Counted from the stretch's first letter, positions 34,245-42,274 are shown. The stretch: DNA of 64,000 nucleotides from UBA1822 sp963615055 (GCA_963615055.1 CAVEFO010000003.1:31339-95338), one strand, 5' to 3'. Numbers and translations are program-made. Notes: a model not told the origin generated them from the letters alone.

Positions 34245-35495
34245 CTATTTCTTCAAGATTGTCTCATCTAGTAGCATTCCGTCCGTCCGATAAGCGCGGA
34301 GAATCATTTTTGTTTTGTCGGCTTCCATCGTGAGGAAATTATCCGTTTCCGGCTGCGGGGCGACGGTGATGTCTAGGGCGTGATTTGTCCAAAGGTTTGG
34401 GTAGCGGACATCGCCGGCGACACCGGTCAGGATGTAGAGGGGGCCTGTTTCATTTCTTTCAAAGTTCCGAATATGACCGCGATTTCGATAGGTATGGAGA
34501 TGCGCGGAGAGGACGGCGTCGATGCCGAGTTCGTCGAAGAGGGGCATGAAGGCGAGGCCTTCTTCGGAGAAGCCTTCGAGGCGTTCCGGGCGTCCTTCGA
34601 TGCGGTATTGCAGCGGGTCGCGGTGCATGAGGACGATTTTCCACGGTTTCTTCGTCGTCGTCATATCTTGCCGCAGCCACGTTTCCTGCGCGGCTTGTAG
34701 ATTCGGATACCATTCGGCGATTTCCGGCATGTCCGTATTGAGGACGGCAAAGTGGACGGGCCCCCAATCGAAGGACCAGAAAAGTTCGTCGAGATTTGGA
34801 TCACCTTTTCCCGGAAGGGAAAAGTGCGCGAGGAAACGCTCGGGGCGGCATGTCTTCCAGCCCAAGGAATAGGCTTCGTGATTCCCCATGAGGGGCGCGA
34901 CCGGAATGGTTCGGATGGGCGTCTCGACGGCGGAGAGCCACGCTTGCCATTGGTGCTCGTCTTGCCCGTTGTCGACAAGGTCGCCCATCATGATGAAGAA
35001 ATCGGCGTCGGGAAGGGCGGCGAAACCTTTGGCGGCGGTGTCTTTCCAGACGTCATAGTCGGCCGATTGGGAATCGGGGAAAATGAGCGCGGAAAATCGC
35101 TCGCCGGGGTCGGTGCGAAGCGGCATCCATATCGAGGCGGCGTCTTTTGTGCGCGTGCGATATTCGTAAGATGTGCCGGGGTGAAGGCCGGTCGCGGTCG
35201 CTTCGTAGATGTAGCGATCCGCTTCACCTTGCGTGCCGGCTAAGAATTGCGACGCGGCGGGAAAGGAAAGAATCGTGTCGTTTCCTTTTTCTCGAATTTC
35301 GAGCGTCGAGGAAATATTTTCGGCGAGCTGCCAGACGACAGTTCTTTTATGCGCGTTGTCGTCGGAAACGATTTGCCGGGCGGCGATGGGTTTCATGGTG
35401 GCGAGGGCGTCCGTTTGGGCGGGCGCGGCGCAACCGAAAAGGGCGGCACAAAGAAGGCCGCCCGCAGTCAGTGTCAAAAAATTTTTTCGTTTCAT
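34245..35495 (-). CDS. Lipoprotein metallophosphoesterase (purple acid phosphatase-like)
   Basis: 416 residues. Signal peptide with lipobox LFGC (Cys about 22), a fibronectin-like N-terminal domain (VVWQLAENISSTLEIREKG.. TGLHPGTSYEYRTRTKD), then a calcineurin-like phosphoesterase domain with the metal ligands in FPDSQ, GDLVDNGQDE, GNHEAYS, VLMHRD and SAHLHTYRN. The N-terminal domain plus GNHE and VxxH follow the PAP pattern. It likely cleaves phosphate esters outside the cytoplasm. It overlaps the upstream flavodoxin gene by 4 bp, so the two are co-transcribed, which is an odd pairing. Confidence 0.85.
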   Translation of the reverse strand: MKRKNFLTLTAGGLLCAALFGCAAPAQTDALATMKPIAARQIVSDDNAHKRTVVWQLAENISSTLEIREKGNDTILSFPAASQFLAGTQGEADRYIYEATATGLHPGTSYEYRTRTKDAASIWMPLRTDPGERFSALIFPDSQSADYDVWKDTAAKGFAALPDADFFIMMGDLVDNGQDEHQWQAWLSAVETPIRTIPVAPLMGNHEAYSLGWKTCRPERFLAHFSLPGKGDPNLDELFWSFDWGPVHFAVLNTDMPEIAEWYPNLQAAQETWLRQDMTTTKKPWKIVLMHRDPLQYRIEGRPERLEGFSEEGLAFMPLFDELGIDAVLSAHLHTYRNRGHIRNFERNETGPLYILTGVAGDVRYPNLWTNHALDITVAPQPETDNFLTMEADKTKMILRAYRTDGMLLDETILKK

Positions 35496-35974
35496 AGCTC
35501 CTCAATCGTACGCAGCGCCCAAGCGCAAATGTCTTCGTCGCTTACGGTCTGCGTATTTCCTTTGTAACAGACGGAGAAACAGTCGCCGCCCGTGTGAAGC
35601 GCGGCGGTGAAGTCCGCGGGCGCATGGCTCGGTTTGCCGCCGTTCGTGATGAAGGGAATGACGGTTTTTCCGGAAAAATCGGCGTTTGCCAAGAAGGATT
35701 TCATCGCGGGTGCCATCGTGAACCACCAGATGGGCGTGCCGAGGAAAATGATATCGTAGTCGGCGGGGCGGACGGGAAGCGGCGCGAGTTCGGGGCGCGC
35801 GTTTTTCATCTTTTCGAGGCCGCCTTGGACGATGGCGCCGAAATAGGAGGAGGAGTAGGTGCGGCGTGTTTTGATTTCCGCGATGTCTCCGCCGACAGCG
35901 CTTTGAATCGTCTCGGCGACGTGTTTCGTGTGGCCGGAACGGGTGAAATACAGGGTGAGAATTTTTTTATCCAT
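35492..35974 (-). CDS. Flavodoxin family protein
   Basis: 160 residues without signal peptide. FMN loop LYFTRSGHTKHVAE, IIFLGTPIWWFTMAPAM and a GKTVIPFITNGG strand place it in the flavodoxin_4 group (PIWW), like 26389-26982 but cytoplasmic. Start is the ATG at 35974 behind GGAGAG; the longer frame is unsupported. A strong extended -10 lies just upstream. Confidence 0.9.
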   Translation of the reverse strand: MDKKILTLYFTRSGHTKHVAETIQSAVGGDIAEIKTRRTYSSSYFGAIVQGGLEKMKNARPELAPLPVRPADYDIIFLGTPIWWFTMAPAMKSFLANADFSGKTVIPFITNGGKPSHAPADFTAALHTGGDCFSVCYKGNTQTVSDEDICAWALRTIEEL

Positions 35975-36046
35975 GATTGTCTCTCCATTTGAAATGCTGT
36001 TTGAAACGGAACTGCGGCTCCGGGAAACGGGCGCGCGCACTTCGCT

Positions 36047-36055
36047 ATTATAGCA
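36047..36055 (-). promoter_or_regulatory. Extended -10 promoter of the flavodoxin-phosphoesterase operon
   Basis: Minus strand TGCTATAAT, 73 bp before the start codon. Confidence 0.5.
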
Positions 36056-36079
36056 CTTGGGGAGAGAAAGGGGGAAATT

Positions 36080-36538
36080 TTATTCTTCGGCGTAGATATC
36101 TTTGGCGAGGCGGAAGGCGGCCCACGCTTTCGGCCAGCCGACGTAAAACGCGATGTGCGTCAGGGTTTTGGCCATTTCTTCCTGCGTCACGCCGTGATTT
36201 TTGGCGTTTCTGATGTGGTAGGAAAGCGAGCTGTCGGTGATGCCGGAGGAAACGAGGGCGACGACGGTGATGAGGGAGCGGTCGCGAAGCGAGAGGCCGT
36301 CATCGGACCAGACTTCGCCGAAGAGGACGTCATCATTGAGACGGGCAAATTCGGGCGCAAATTCTCCCAAGGCATCGCGCCCCGCAGTTTGAACGATTTT
36401 GTGTGACATGGCAGGACTCCTTTCGGAAACAGAAATATTGTTTTTGGTACCTTGCACAGGTTCGGCGGCGTGTGCCGTGCCAAAAATCCCGAGCACGGAA
36501 ACAGCCAAAGCGGCGCAAAGGATGGTTTTCTTTTTCAT
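36080..36538 (-). CDS. Secreted carboxymuconolactone decarboxylase/AhpD-like protein
   Basis: 152 residues with a cleavable signal peptide (MKKKTILCAALAVSVLGIFGTAHA) followed by a CMD/AhpD fold (SLRDRSLITVVALVSSGITD, ITDSSLSYHIRNAKNHGVTQEEM, LTHIAFYVGWPKAWAA). AhpD enzymes carry a CxxC pair in the second motif; here the equivalent residues are Ser (TDSSLSYH), so peroxidase-type chemistry is doubtful and the CMD-like binding or decarboxylase role is likelier. Genes of this type are often grouped with cupins and flavodoxins, as here. Confidence 0.82.
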   Translation of the reverse strand: MKKKTILCAALAVSVLGIFGTAHAAEPVQGTKNNISVSERSPAMSHKIVQTAGRDALGEFAPEFARLNDDVLFGEVWSDDGLSLRDRSLITVVALVSSGITDSSLSYHIRNAKNHGVTQEEMAKTLTHIAFYVGWPKAWAAFRLAKDIYAEE

Positions 36539-36601
36539 GGTTGTTTTTCCTTTCGTAGAATGATGGGGGTGTTATCCGGGAATCGTGGGGTTGGAAAAAG
36601 G

Positions 36602-37005
36602 TTTTCACAATTTTTTTGCAGCTTTTTCCGGAAAATCAAGCGGGATGCTTCCCCGCAGAACTCCTGTCGTTCTTCATTTCCTTTCTTTTGTTCCGGGGTG
36701 CTCGGATGCTCAGCCTTGCCAATGCTTACGTCGCTGAGGACGCGAAACTTTCTCTCACTTTCGGTACTGACCACGCAAGGCTGCGAGACGCATCCGAGCA
36801 CCCCTCCGCCTGACGGGCCTTCAGGGCCCGGCATCGGAAAATTTCAAACAGGCGGGCCCCCTTGCACGACGCCGGGCGGCTCAATAAAAATCGGAAACAG
36901 CGGCCTTACATTCATAGAAGGCCGCCATCAACCGAGGCTGCGCTTCGGGGCGCGGACCTTTATGCCCGAAGTGATGGGCGAGCATAGAGTCAGGTATAAA
37001 CATCA
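36602..37005 (-). repeat. Structured dispersed element R-A, copy C (inverted)
   Basis: In the 566 bp gap between the AhpD-like and cupin genes. Read on the minus strand: CTCTATGCTCGCCCATCACT, GGTCCGCGCCCCGAAGCGCA, the GCGGCC..GGCCGC hairpin shared with copy B, an inserted GC-rich region (36695-36890), then AAAGGAAATGAAGAACGACA and GGAGTTCTGCGGGGAAGC. The insert is unlike copies A and B. Confidence 0.8.
36695..36804. repeat. Long hairpin core of R-A copy C
   Basis: GGGGTGCTCGGATGC pairs perfectly with GCATCCGAGCACCCC (15 bp) and an inner CCTTGC / GCAAGG continues the stem; loop about 75 bases. A second GC-rich hairpin, GGGCC..GGCCC, follows near 36816-36830. Confidence 0.85.
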
Positions 37006-37104
37006 CCTTGTTTTTCCATGCGAGCAAAAGTTTTTGTGCTTTTTTACGGAATCCATGCGATTCATGGGATGTGATGGCGGTGAACGGACGACGGACAGCG
37101 GAAA

Positions 37105-37509
37105 TTATTTCAGTTTCCCGTACTCCTCGTCCGACACTTCTTCGCACCATTCGCTTCCGCCGTTTAGGGCGGGGATTTCTATGGCGATGTGACTGAACCA
37201 TTCTGTCGGGGCGGCGCCGTGCCAGTGTTTGATTTCGCCGGGAATCTCGACTACGTCGCCGGGATGGAGTTCGCGTGCCGCCTCGCCCCATGCTTGGTAG
37301 TAGCCTCGTCCGCCGGTCACGAGAAGAATCTGGCCGCCGCCGTGGTGAATGTGCCAATGATTGCGGCAGCCGGGCGAAAATGTCACATTGGCGATGACAG
37401 GCTGTTTCGTCAAAACGGCAAGGTAACTCTTTCCGGTGAAAAATTCCCCGTACGGATTTTCGATGCCGACGGGAAAAGAGGAAACGGATGGTGCGGTTTC
37501 TTTTGTCAT
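37105..37509 (-). CDS. Cupin domain protein
   Basis: 134-residue single cupin. Metal-binding cupin motifs are visible: SPGCRNHWHIHHGGGQILLVTGG (G-x5-H-x-H region) and PGDVVEIPGEIKHWHGAAP (second motif His). No signal peptide. Similar proteins sit with AhpD-like and flavodoxin genes and are annotated as cupin or as carboxymuconolactone-linked; the reaction is unknown. First gene of the minus-strand cluster 37.5-34.2 kb, though R-A separates it from the next gene. Confidence 0.88.
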   Translation of the reverse strand: MTKETAPSVSSFPVGIENPYGEFFTGKSYLAVLTKQPVIANVTFSPGCRNHWHIHHGGGQILLVTGGRGYYQAWGEAARELHPGDVVEIPGEIKHWHGAAPTEWFSHIAIEIPALNGGSEWCEEVSDEEYGKLK

Positions 37510-37658
37510 GATTGTTTTGTTCTCCTTTGGGGAAAATGGGGGTGAGGGGCGCGGCTTTTCTGTGCACGAATTTCTTCGGCCGCTTTTACTTTATTCCTTT
37601 TCCGCTCCGAGCGCCAATACTTATATTTCATTTCCTTTTATGCCTGCTTGACATGACA

Positions 37659-37688
37659 TTGACGGTGGCGGCAGAAATTTTGTATACT
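37659..37688 (+). promoter_or_regulatory. Promoter of the mutT-mutY operon
   Basis: TTGACG, 18 bp spacer, TATACT, 30 bp before the start. Confidence 0.65.
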
Positions 37689-37718
37689 TTCTGAAATGCT
37701 TATAAGAGGGAGACAGAT

Positions 37719-38186
37719 ATGCGCGATACTTCTTTGGTGTATCCGATTCGCGAAGACGGTGCGATTTTGCTCGGGCGGAAACGCCGCGGGATGGGCGTCG
37801 GGAAATGGAACGGATTCGGCGGAAAGATAGAGGACGGGGAAACGATGGCCGAATGTGCCGTGCGCGAGCTTTTCGAGGAATGCGGGCTTGTGGCGGAGAC
37901 GGCGGCGCTTTCTTTCGTCGCGGATTTGTATTTCGATTTGCCGTCCGATCCGACATGGTCGCACGGCGGCGCGGTGTATTTCCTGCGGGCATGGACGGGG
38001 GACATACGACAGTCCGACGAGATGGAGCCGCGCTGGTTTCAGCCGGAGGATTTGCCGTATGATGAGATGTGGGAAGCGGATCGTATTTGGCTGCCACGCC
38101 TGCTTTCGGGCGAGCGATTTTCCGGCACGGTGCGCTTTGCGGCAGACAGTGAGCATGTGACGGAAACGGAGTTTACGGCGCTATGA
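37719..38186 (+). CDS. mutT: NUDIX hydrolase, 8-oxo-dGTP diphosphatase (MutT/MTH1-like)
   Basis: 155 residues. The Nudix box GKIEDGETMAECAVRELFEE(CGL) fits G-x5-E-x7-REUxEExGU exactly, and GVGKWNGFGGK before it is the MTH1-type signature of purine nucleotide sanitisation. It overlaps mutY by 4 bp, so both arms of the 8-oxoguanine defence are co-expressed. Confidence 0.9.
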   Translation: MRDTSLVYPIREDGAILLGRKRRGMGVGKWNGFGGKIEDGETMAECAVRELFEECGLVAETAALSFVADLYFDLPSDPTWSHGGAVYFLRAWTGDIRQSDEMEPRWFQPEDLPYDEMWEADRIWLPRLLSGERFSGTVRFAADSEHVTETEFTAL

Positions 38187-39235
38187 TGAATTCGGAATGG
38201 ACGGGCGTGCTGCTTTCGTGGTTTGACGTGAATCGACGCGAGTTTCCTTGGCGGGAGGGATCGCCGCGGGATCCGTATCACGTCTGGATTGCGGAGATTA
38301 TGCTGCAGCAGACGCGGACGGAGGCGGTGCGGCCTTATTTCGTGTCGTGGCTCTCTCGGTTTCCGACGGTGGCGTCGCTGGCGGCAGCGGACGAGGCGGA
38401 GGTTTTGCACGCGTGGCAGGGGCTGGGCTATTACAGTCGCGCGAGAAATATCCGGCGCGCCGCGCAAGTTTTGGCGTCTGAATACGGCGGGGATATGCTG
38501 CGCGATGTAGAGAAAATCCGCGCGCTTCCGGGCATCGGAGATTACACGGCGGGCGCGATTGCGTCCATTGCGTTCGGCCTGCCCGTGCCGGCGGTGGACG
38601 GGAATGTGCTGCGCGTGTTTTCGCGGCTGTACGCGCTGGAAGAGGATGTGACGAGCCCGGCGGCCAAGAGACAGGTGACGGCACTTGTTTCCGAAGTGCT
38701 CCCGCCCCCGCGGCCCGGAGATTTTCACGAAGCGCTTATGGATCTGGGCGCGGATATTTGCATCCCGAAGACGCCGCGCTGTCGAGATTGTCCGCTTGCG
38801 CCTTTTTGTACGGCGCTAAAAGAAGGACGGGAAACGGAGCTTCCGCATCGCAAAAAGAAAATGCCGCAAAGAGAATTTTTTGCCGCGTGCGCCCTTGTCG
38901 AAAAGGACGGCGCGTATCTCTTGCACAAGCGGGAAGAGGGGATGCTCGCGCAAATGTGGGAATTTCCGATGGCGCTTGCGGAAACGGAGCGGGAGAGCCG
39001 AAACGCTCTCGCGCTTCTTTTAGACGCGAAGCCGGGCGAAATGATTTGGGAGTACACGCATGTTTTCACCCATCGTATCTGGCATATGCGCGCGTTTCGT
39101 GTGGACGGCGAAGTGCGCGTCCCGCAAGAGGGTGAATGGAAATGGGTGTGTCCGGCGGACATGCGGAAAATTCCGATGGCGGGGCCGCACGGGAAGTTGG
39201 CGGGGATATTGTATGCCGAGAATCTTGAGGATTGA
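38183..39235 (+). CDS. mutY: A/G-specific adenine glycosylase
   Basis: Removes adenine mispaired with 8-oxoguanine. 350 residues: catalytic Glu in WIAEIMLQQTRTEAV, helix-hairpin-helix LPGIGDYTAGAIAS with catalytic Asp in PAVDGNVLRVFSR, the [4Fe-4S] cluster ligands C-x6-C-x2-C-x5-C (CIPKTPRCRDCPLAPFC), and a C-terminal NUDIX-like domain (REFFAACALVEKDGAYLLHK onward) that recognises 8-oxoG. Family-typical length. Confidence 0.95.
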   Translation: MMNSEWTGVLLSWFDVNRREFPWREGSPRDPYHVWIAEIMLQQTRTEAVRPYFVSWLSRFPTVASLAAADEAEVLHAWQGLGYYSRARNIRRAAQVLASEYGGDMLRDVEKIRALPGIGDYTAGAIASIAFGLPVPAVDGNVLRVFSRLYALEEDVTSPAAKRQVTALVSEVLPPPRPGDFHEALMDLGADICIPKTPRCRDCPLAPFCTALKEGRETELPHRKKKMPQREFFAACALVEKDGAYLLHKREEGMLAQMWEFPMALAETERESRNALALLLDAKPGEMIWEYTHVFTHRIWHMRAFRVDGEVRVPQEGEWKWVCPADMRKIPMAGPHGKLAGILYAENLED

Positions 39236-39454
39236 GAAATAATTCGTGATTCGTTTTTTGAAGGCGTGAAAGGGTTTGCTGTTGCAGATGGGAACTCTTT
39301 GAGAGTGCCAATTTCTGAGGCTTGAAAAAGTTGCTGCAAATTTTATTAAGCAATAGCAGGCCGTAGGAAACAGAAAGAAAACAATTTGATGCAAACGTCG
39401 GTTTCTTCGTATAGAACCGCGTTTTTTTCATTTCAAAAAATTTTCAAAAAACTC
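39236..39454. other. Gene-free stretch after mutY
   Basis: The 322 bp between mutY and the substrate-binding gene hold no reading frame worth calling. A small hairpin (ACTCT-TTG-AGAGT near 39295), the terminator at 39399-39428 and then the promoter and leader of the ABC operon are what I can see; the first 150 bp otherwise look featureless. Confidence 0.5.
39399..39428 (+). terminator. Terminator downstream of mutY
   Basis: CGGTTTC / AGAACCG hairpin with TTTTTTT. Confidence 0.6.
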
Positions 39455-39483
39455 TTGACAAGAAGAAACGGACGTTGTACAAT
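39455..39483 (+). promoter_or_regulatory. Promoter of the amino-acid ABC transporter
   Basis: TTGACA, 17 bp spacer, TACAAT. The -10 lies inside the imperfect palindrome GTTGTACAATGTGCAAC (39474-39490), a possible operator. Confidence 0.8.
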
Positions 39484-39495
39484 GTGCAACATCAA

Positions 39496-39523
39496 TCAAT
39501 CCTTTAGCGAGATAAAGGATTGA
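39496..39523 (+). promoter_or_regulatory. Perfect hairpin in the 5' leader
   Basis: TCAATCCTTT-AGCGAGAT-AAAGGATTGA: 10 bp perfect stem, no T-run after it, 34 bp before the start codon. May stabilise the mRNA or bind a regulator. Confidence 0.6.
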
Positions 39524-39557
39524 AGAAGAAAAGGTTTGAAAGAAAGGGAGAATTATC

Positions 39558-40361
39558 ATGAATTTCAAAAAAGCAGCATTGGTAGGGATTTTGGGTGCTA
39601 TCGCCATTGGGGCGTTGGCGGGTTGCGGCGGCGAAGAGAAGAAAGCGGCACCGGCTGCCGCGAAGCCGGAAAAAATTATCGCCGGCCTCGATGATACATT
39701 TGCGCCGATGGGTTTCCGCGATGACAACGGAACGATTGTCGGCTTCGACGTCGACATGGCGAAAGCGGTTTCCAAAGAAATCGGCGTGCCGATCGAATTC
39801 AAGCCGATTGATTGGGCATCGAAGGAAGCGGAAATTTCCGCCGGGCGCATCGATTGCATTTGGAACGGTTTCACAGTGACGGAGGAACGCAAGAAAGTCC
39901 TCGATTACACGGACGCGTATCTGAATAACACGCAGGTCTTTGTCGTCTTGGCGGGCTCGGATGTACAGGAAGCCGCCGATCTTAAGGGACGCAATGTCTG
40001 CGCACAGGAAGGCAGCACCAGCGAGACGGCGATGAATAAGCAACCGGAGGTACGGGACGGTTTCGGTACGTGGAAATTGTACCCTGATTTCTCGTCCTGC
40101 TTCATGGATCTCGAAGCAGGACGCATGGATGCGATTTTGGGCGACAGTGTCCTCATCAATTATTATATGCAAAAGAAACCGGGTGCGTTCCGTGTCCTGC
40201 CGGGCGTCGTGGCGAATGAGGAATACGCGGTCGGCGTGAAGAAAGGAAACGAAAATCTCGTGAAGCTTTTGAATGATGGTTTCAAGAAGGTGGAAGCGAG
40301 CGGAGAAGCGGCGAAGATTTCCGAAAAGTGGTTCGGGACGGATTTGACGATTAAGAAATAA
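39558..40361 (+). CDS. Amino-acid ABC transporter substrate-binding lipoprotein
   Basis: 267 residues of the SBP_bac_3 family. Signal peptide with lipobox ALAGC (Cys about 22); KIIAGLDDTFAPMGFRDDNGTIVGFDVDMAKAV and RIDCIWNGFTVTEERKKVLDYTDAY are the usual binding-lobe signatures of polar amino-acid (His/Gln/Cys type) receptors. The exact amino acid cannot be told. AAAGGGAG precedes the start. Permease and ATPase genes follow after a 348 bp repeat-filled gap. Confidence 0.92.
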   Translation: MNFKKAALVGILGAIAIGALAGCGGEEKKAAPAAAKPEKIIAGLDDTFAPMGFRDDNGTIVGFDVDMAKAVSKEIGVPIEFKPIDWASKEAEISAGRIDCIWNGFTVTEERKKVLDYTDAYLNNTQVFVVLAGSDVQEAADLKGRNVCAQEGSTSETAMNKQPEVRDGFGTWKLYPDFSSCFMDLEAGRMDAILGDSVLINYYMQKKPGAFRVLPGVVANEEYAVGVKKGNENLVKLLNDGFKKVEASGEAAKISEKWFGTDLTIKK

Positions 40362-40394
40362 ACAGTAGGAGCGTTGCTTTGGTCTTGCTTGGGC

Positions 40395-40542
40395 TTGGGC
40401 AGCGTTTGAGGTAAAAGTTTTCTGCTGAAAGGGAAGAGGGGCAAGGCTTCGAGCGTGCTCCTCTTTCGGCGCAACGGCGGTGAAGAAATGTGCGCCGGAA
40501 GAGATGAGGAGCCGGATTTTGGTGCTTGCTACGCTTTTTCGG
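40395..40542 (+). repeat. R-B type repeats inside the ABC operon
   Basis: TTTTCTGCTGAAAGGGAAGA-GGGGCAAGGCTTCG and GAGATGAGGAGCCGGATTTT..GGCAGGCGCAAGAT match the ~70 bp R-B unit at 59599 and 47239. The gap 40362-40709 between the substrate-binding and permease genes holds only this, an inverted R-C piece, and a GCGCC-rich hairpin before the permease. Confidence 0.65.
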
Positions 40543-40588
40543 CAGGCGCAAGATGGCGATCAGAGGTTAGCTATTAGGCAAAAGCGGT
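40543..40588 (-). repeat. Repeat R-C, inverted partial copy
   Basis: On the minus strand CCGCTTTTGCCTAATAGCTA then ATCTTGCGCC, matching the R-C head and centre. Directly joined to R-B. Confidence 0.55.
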
Positions 40589-40709
40589 CTTGCTTTGCGA
40601 CATTTTCGCATTCGCGTCTCATCACCCGGCGCTCCGCGCCACCCTCCTTTTATAGGGCTGAAGGTCGTAAAAAAACGCGCCGCAGGGCGCAGGGTAAGGA
40701 GTTTCTTGT

Positions 40710-41363
40710 ATGGACTATATCCAAAATATTATCCCGAATATGCTTTCGGGGCTTGGGATTTCGGCGCAGATTTTTGCGCTTACCTATGTCCTCGCGTTTC
40801 CGCTGGGCATTTTGCTCGCCCTTTGCCGGCTCTCCAAAGTCCGGCTTTTGGGGCGCGTGACGGAATTTTACATTTACGTCATGCGCGGGACGCCGCTGAT
40901 GCTCCAGATCCTTTTCATTTATTACGGCCTTCCCATGCTACCCGGGATTTCCATCCATCTGAATGATTTCTCGGCGGCCATCTTGGCTTTCGTTGCCAAT
41001 TACGCCGCGTACTTTGCCGAGATTTTCCGCGGTGGCATCCAGTCCATTCCGCGCGGGCAGTACGAAGGCGCCAAAGTCCTCGGTTTCTCCTATCGCCAGA
41101 CCATGTGGCACGTCATTTTGCCGCAAGTGATCAAGCGCGTCTTGCCGCCGCTGGGAAACGAGACAATCACGCTTTTGAAAGACACATCTCTCGTCTACGT
41201 CCTGGCGATGAACGATCTCATGCGTGTCACTCGCTCTATCGTGCAGCGCGATTTCGACACGACCGCCTTCTTCGTCGCTGCCGTTTTCTACCTTATCTGC
41301 ACCTATTTCCTGACAAAACTCCTCGCATGGCTCGAAAAACGCTATGCCGTCTATGAAGAATGA
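40710..41363 (+). CDS. Amino-acid ABC transporter permease
   Basis: 217 residues, HisM/GlnP family. Several membrane segments and the cytoplasmic ATPase-contact loop SIPRGQYEGAKVLGFSYRQT..ILPQ (EAA motif). MRGTPLMLQILFIYYGLPML is the typical N-terminal signature. Works with the substrate-binding protein upstream and the ATPase 9 bp downstream. AAGGAG lies before the ATG. Confidence 0.94.
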   Translation: MDYIQNIIPNMLSGLGISAQIFALTYVLAFPLGILLALCRLSKVRLLGRVTEFYIYVMRGTPLMLQILFIYYGLPMLPGISIHLNDFSAAILAFVANYAAYFAEIFRGGIQSIPRGQYEGAKVLGFSYRQTMWHVILPQVIKRVLPPLGNETITLLKDTSLVYVLAMNDLMRVTRSIVQRDFDTTAFFVAAVFYLICTYFLTKLLAWLEKRYAVYEE

Positions 41364-41372
41364 GGGATCCCT

Positions 41373-42131
41373 ATGGCACTGATTGAAATGAAACACATTC
41401 GAAAATCCTACGGAGATCTCGAAATTCTGCACGACATCTCCCTTTCCGTCGAGCGCGGTGAAGTCGTCTCTTTGATTGGCCCATCGGGCGCCGGGAAATC
41501 GACGTTTCTGCGTTGCCTGAATACGCTGGAAACGGTGCAGGGCGGGACGATTTCCGTCGACGGCGACGTACTCGCCACCGAGGAAAACGGAAAAGTCGTC
41601 TACGCTGCGCCTGACGCGCAACGGAAAATCTTGGCGAAAATGGGCATGGTTTTTCAATCGTTTAATCTTTTTCCGCATATGACCGTCATGGAAAATCTAT
41701 TGGCCGCGCCGCTTGTCGTCAAGAAAATGAAACGGGAAGAAATCCTGCCGCGCGCCGAATCGCTCCTTGAAAAAGTCGGGCTTTTGGAGAAACGCGACGT
41801 ATATCCGGGCAATCTTTCCGGCGGTCAAAAGCAACGCGTCGCGATTGCGCGTGCCCTCGCGCTCTCTCCGGAAATCATGCTTTTCGATGAGCCGACATCG
41901 GCGCTCGATCCCGAGCTTACGGGGGAAGTCTTGGCGACGATCCGACAGCTGGCGGAGGAAAAAATGACGATGATTATCGTGACGCACGAAATGGCCTTCG
42001 CACGCTCCGTTTCCGATAAAGTCCTTTTCATGGACGGCGGCTACGTCGCGGAAGAGGGCACCCCGGAAGATATTTTCGGGCAACCGAGGAAGGAGCGGAC
42101 GAGGGAGTTTTTGAGGTCAGTGTTGAAGTAG
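41373..42131 (+). CDS. Amino-acid ABC transporter ATP-binding protein
   Basis: 252 residues, GlnQ/HisP family: Walker A GPSGAGKST, Q-loop VFQSFNLFPHMTV, signature LSGGQKQR, Walker B IMLFDEPTSALDPEL, and H-loop VTHEM. Powers uptake through the permease encoded just upstream. Its 3' side runs into R-E and R-D repeats and a strong bidirectional terminator. Confidence 0.95.
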   Translation: MALIEMKHIRKSYGDLEILHDISLSVERGEVVSLIGPSGAGKSTFLRCLNTLETVQGGTISVDGDVLATEENGKVVYAAPDAQRKILAKMGMVFQSFNLFPHMTVMENLLAAPLVVKKMKREEILPRAESLLEKVGLLEKRDVYPGNLSGGQKQRVAIARALALSPEIMLFDEPTSALDPELTGEVLATIRQLAEEKMTMIIVTHEMAFARSVSDKVLFMDGGYVAEEGTPEDIFGQPRKERTREFLRSVLK

Positions 42132-42164
42132 TTTGGCGTCTCCGTTTCATTGAGAACCGGGCTT

Positions 42165-42215
42165 TATAAGGACTTGAAAAGGCTTAAAAGGCTTGATGAG
42201 CTTGGTGATTGCTAG
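42165..42215 (+). repeat. Short-period repeat R-E, copy 1
   Basis: ATAAGGACTTGAAAAGGCTT then AAAAGGCTTGATGAGCTTGG; same pattern at 53741-53832 and 63686-63733. Confidence 0.6.
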
Positions 42216-42240
42216 GCTTTGGTTTCTTATGCGAAAAGAC

Positions 42241-42274
42241 GCACGGTTAACGGATACCGGACAACGGACAACAG
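42241..42274 (+). repeat. Short-period repeat R-D, copy 2
   Basis: CACGGTTAACGGATACCGG then ACAACGGACAACAG; abuts the terminator. Confidence 0.6.
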
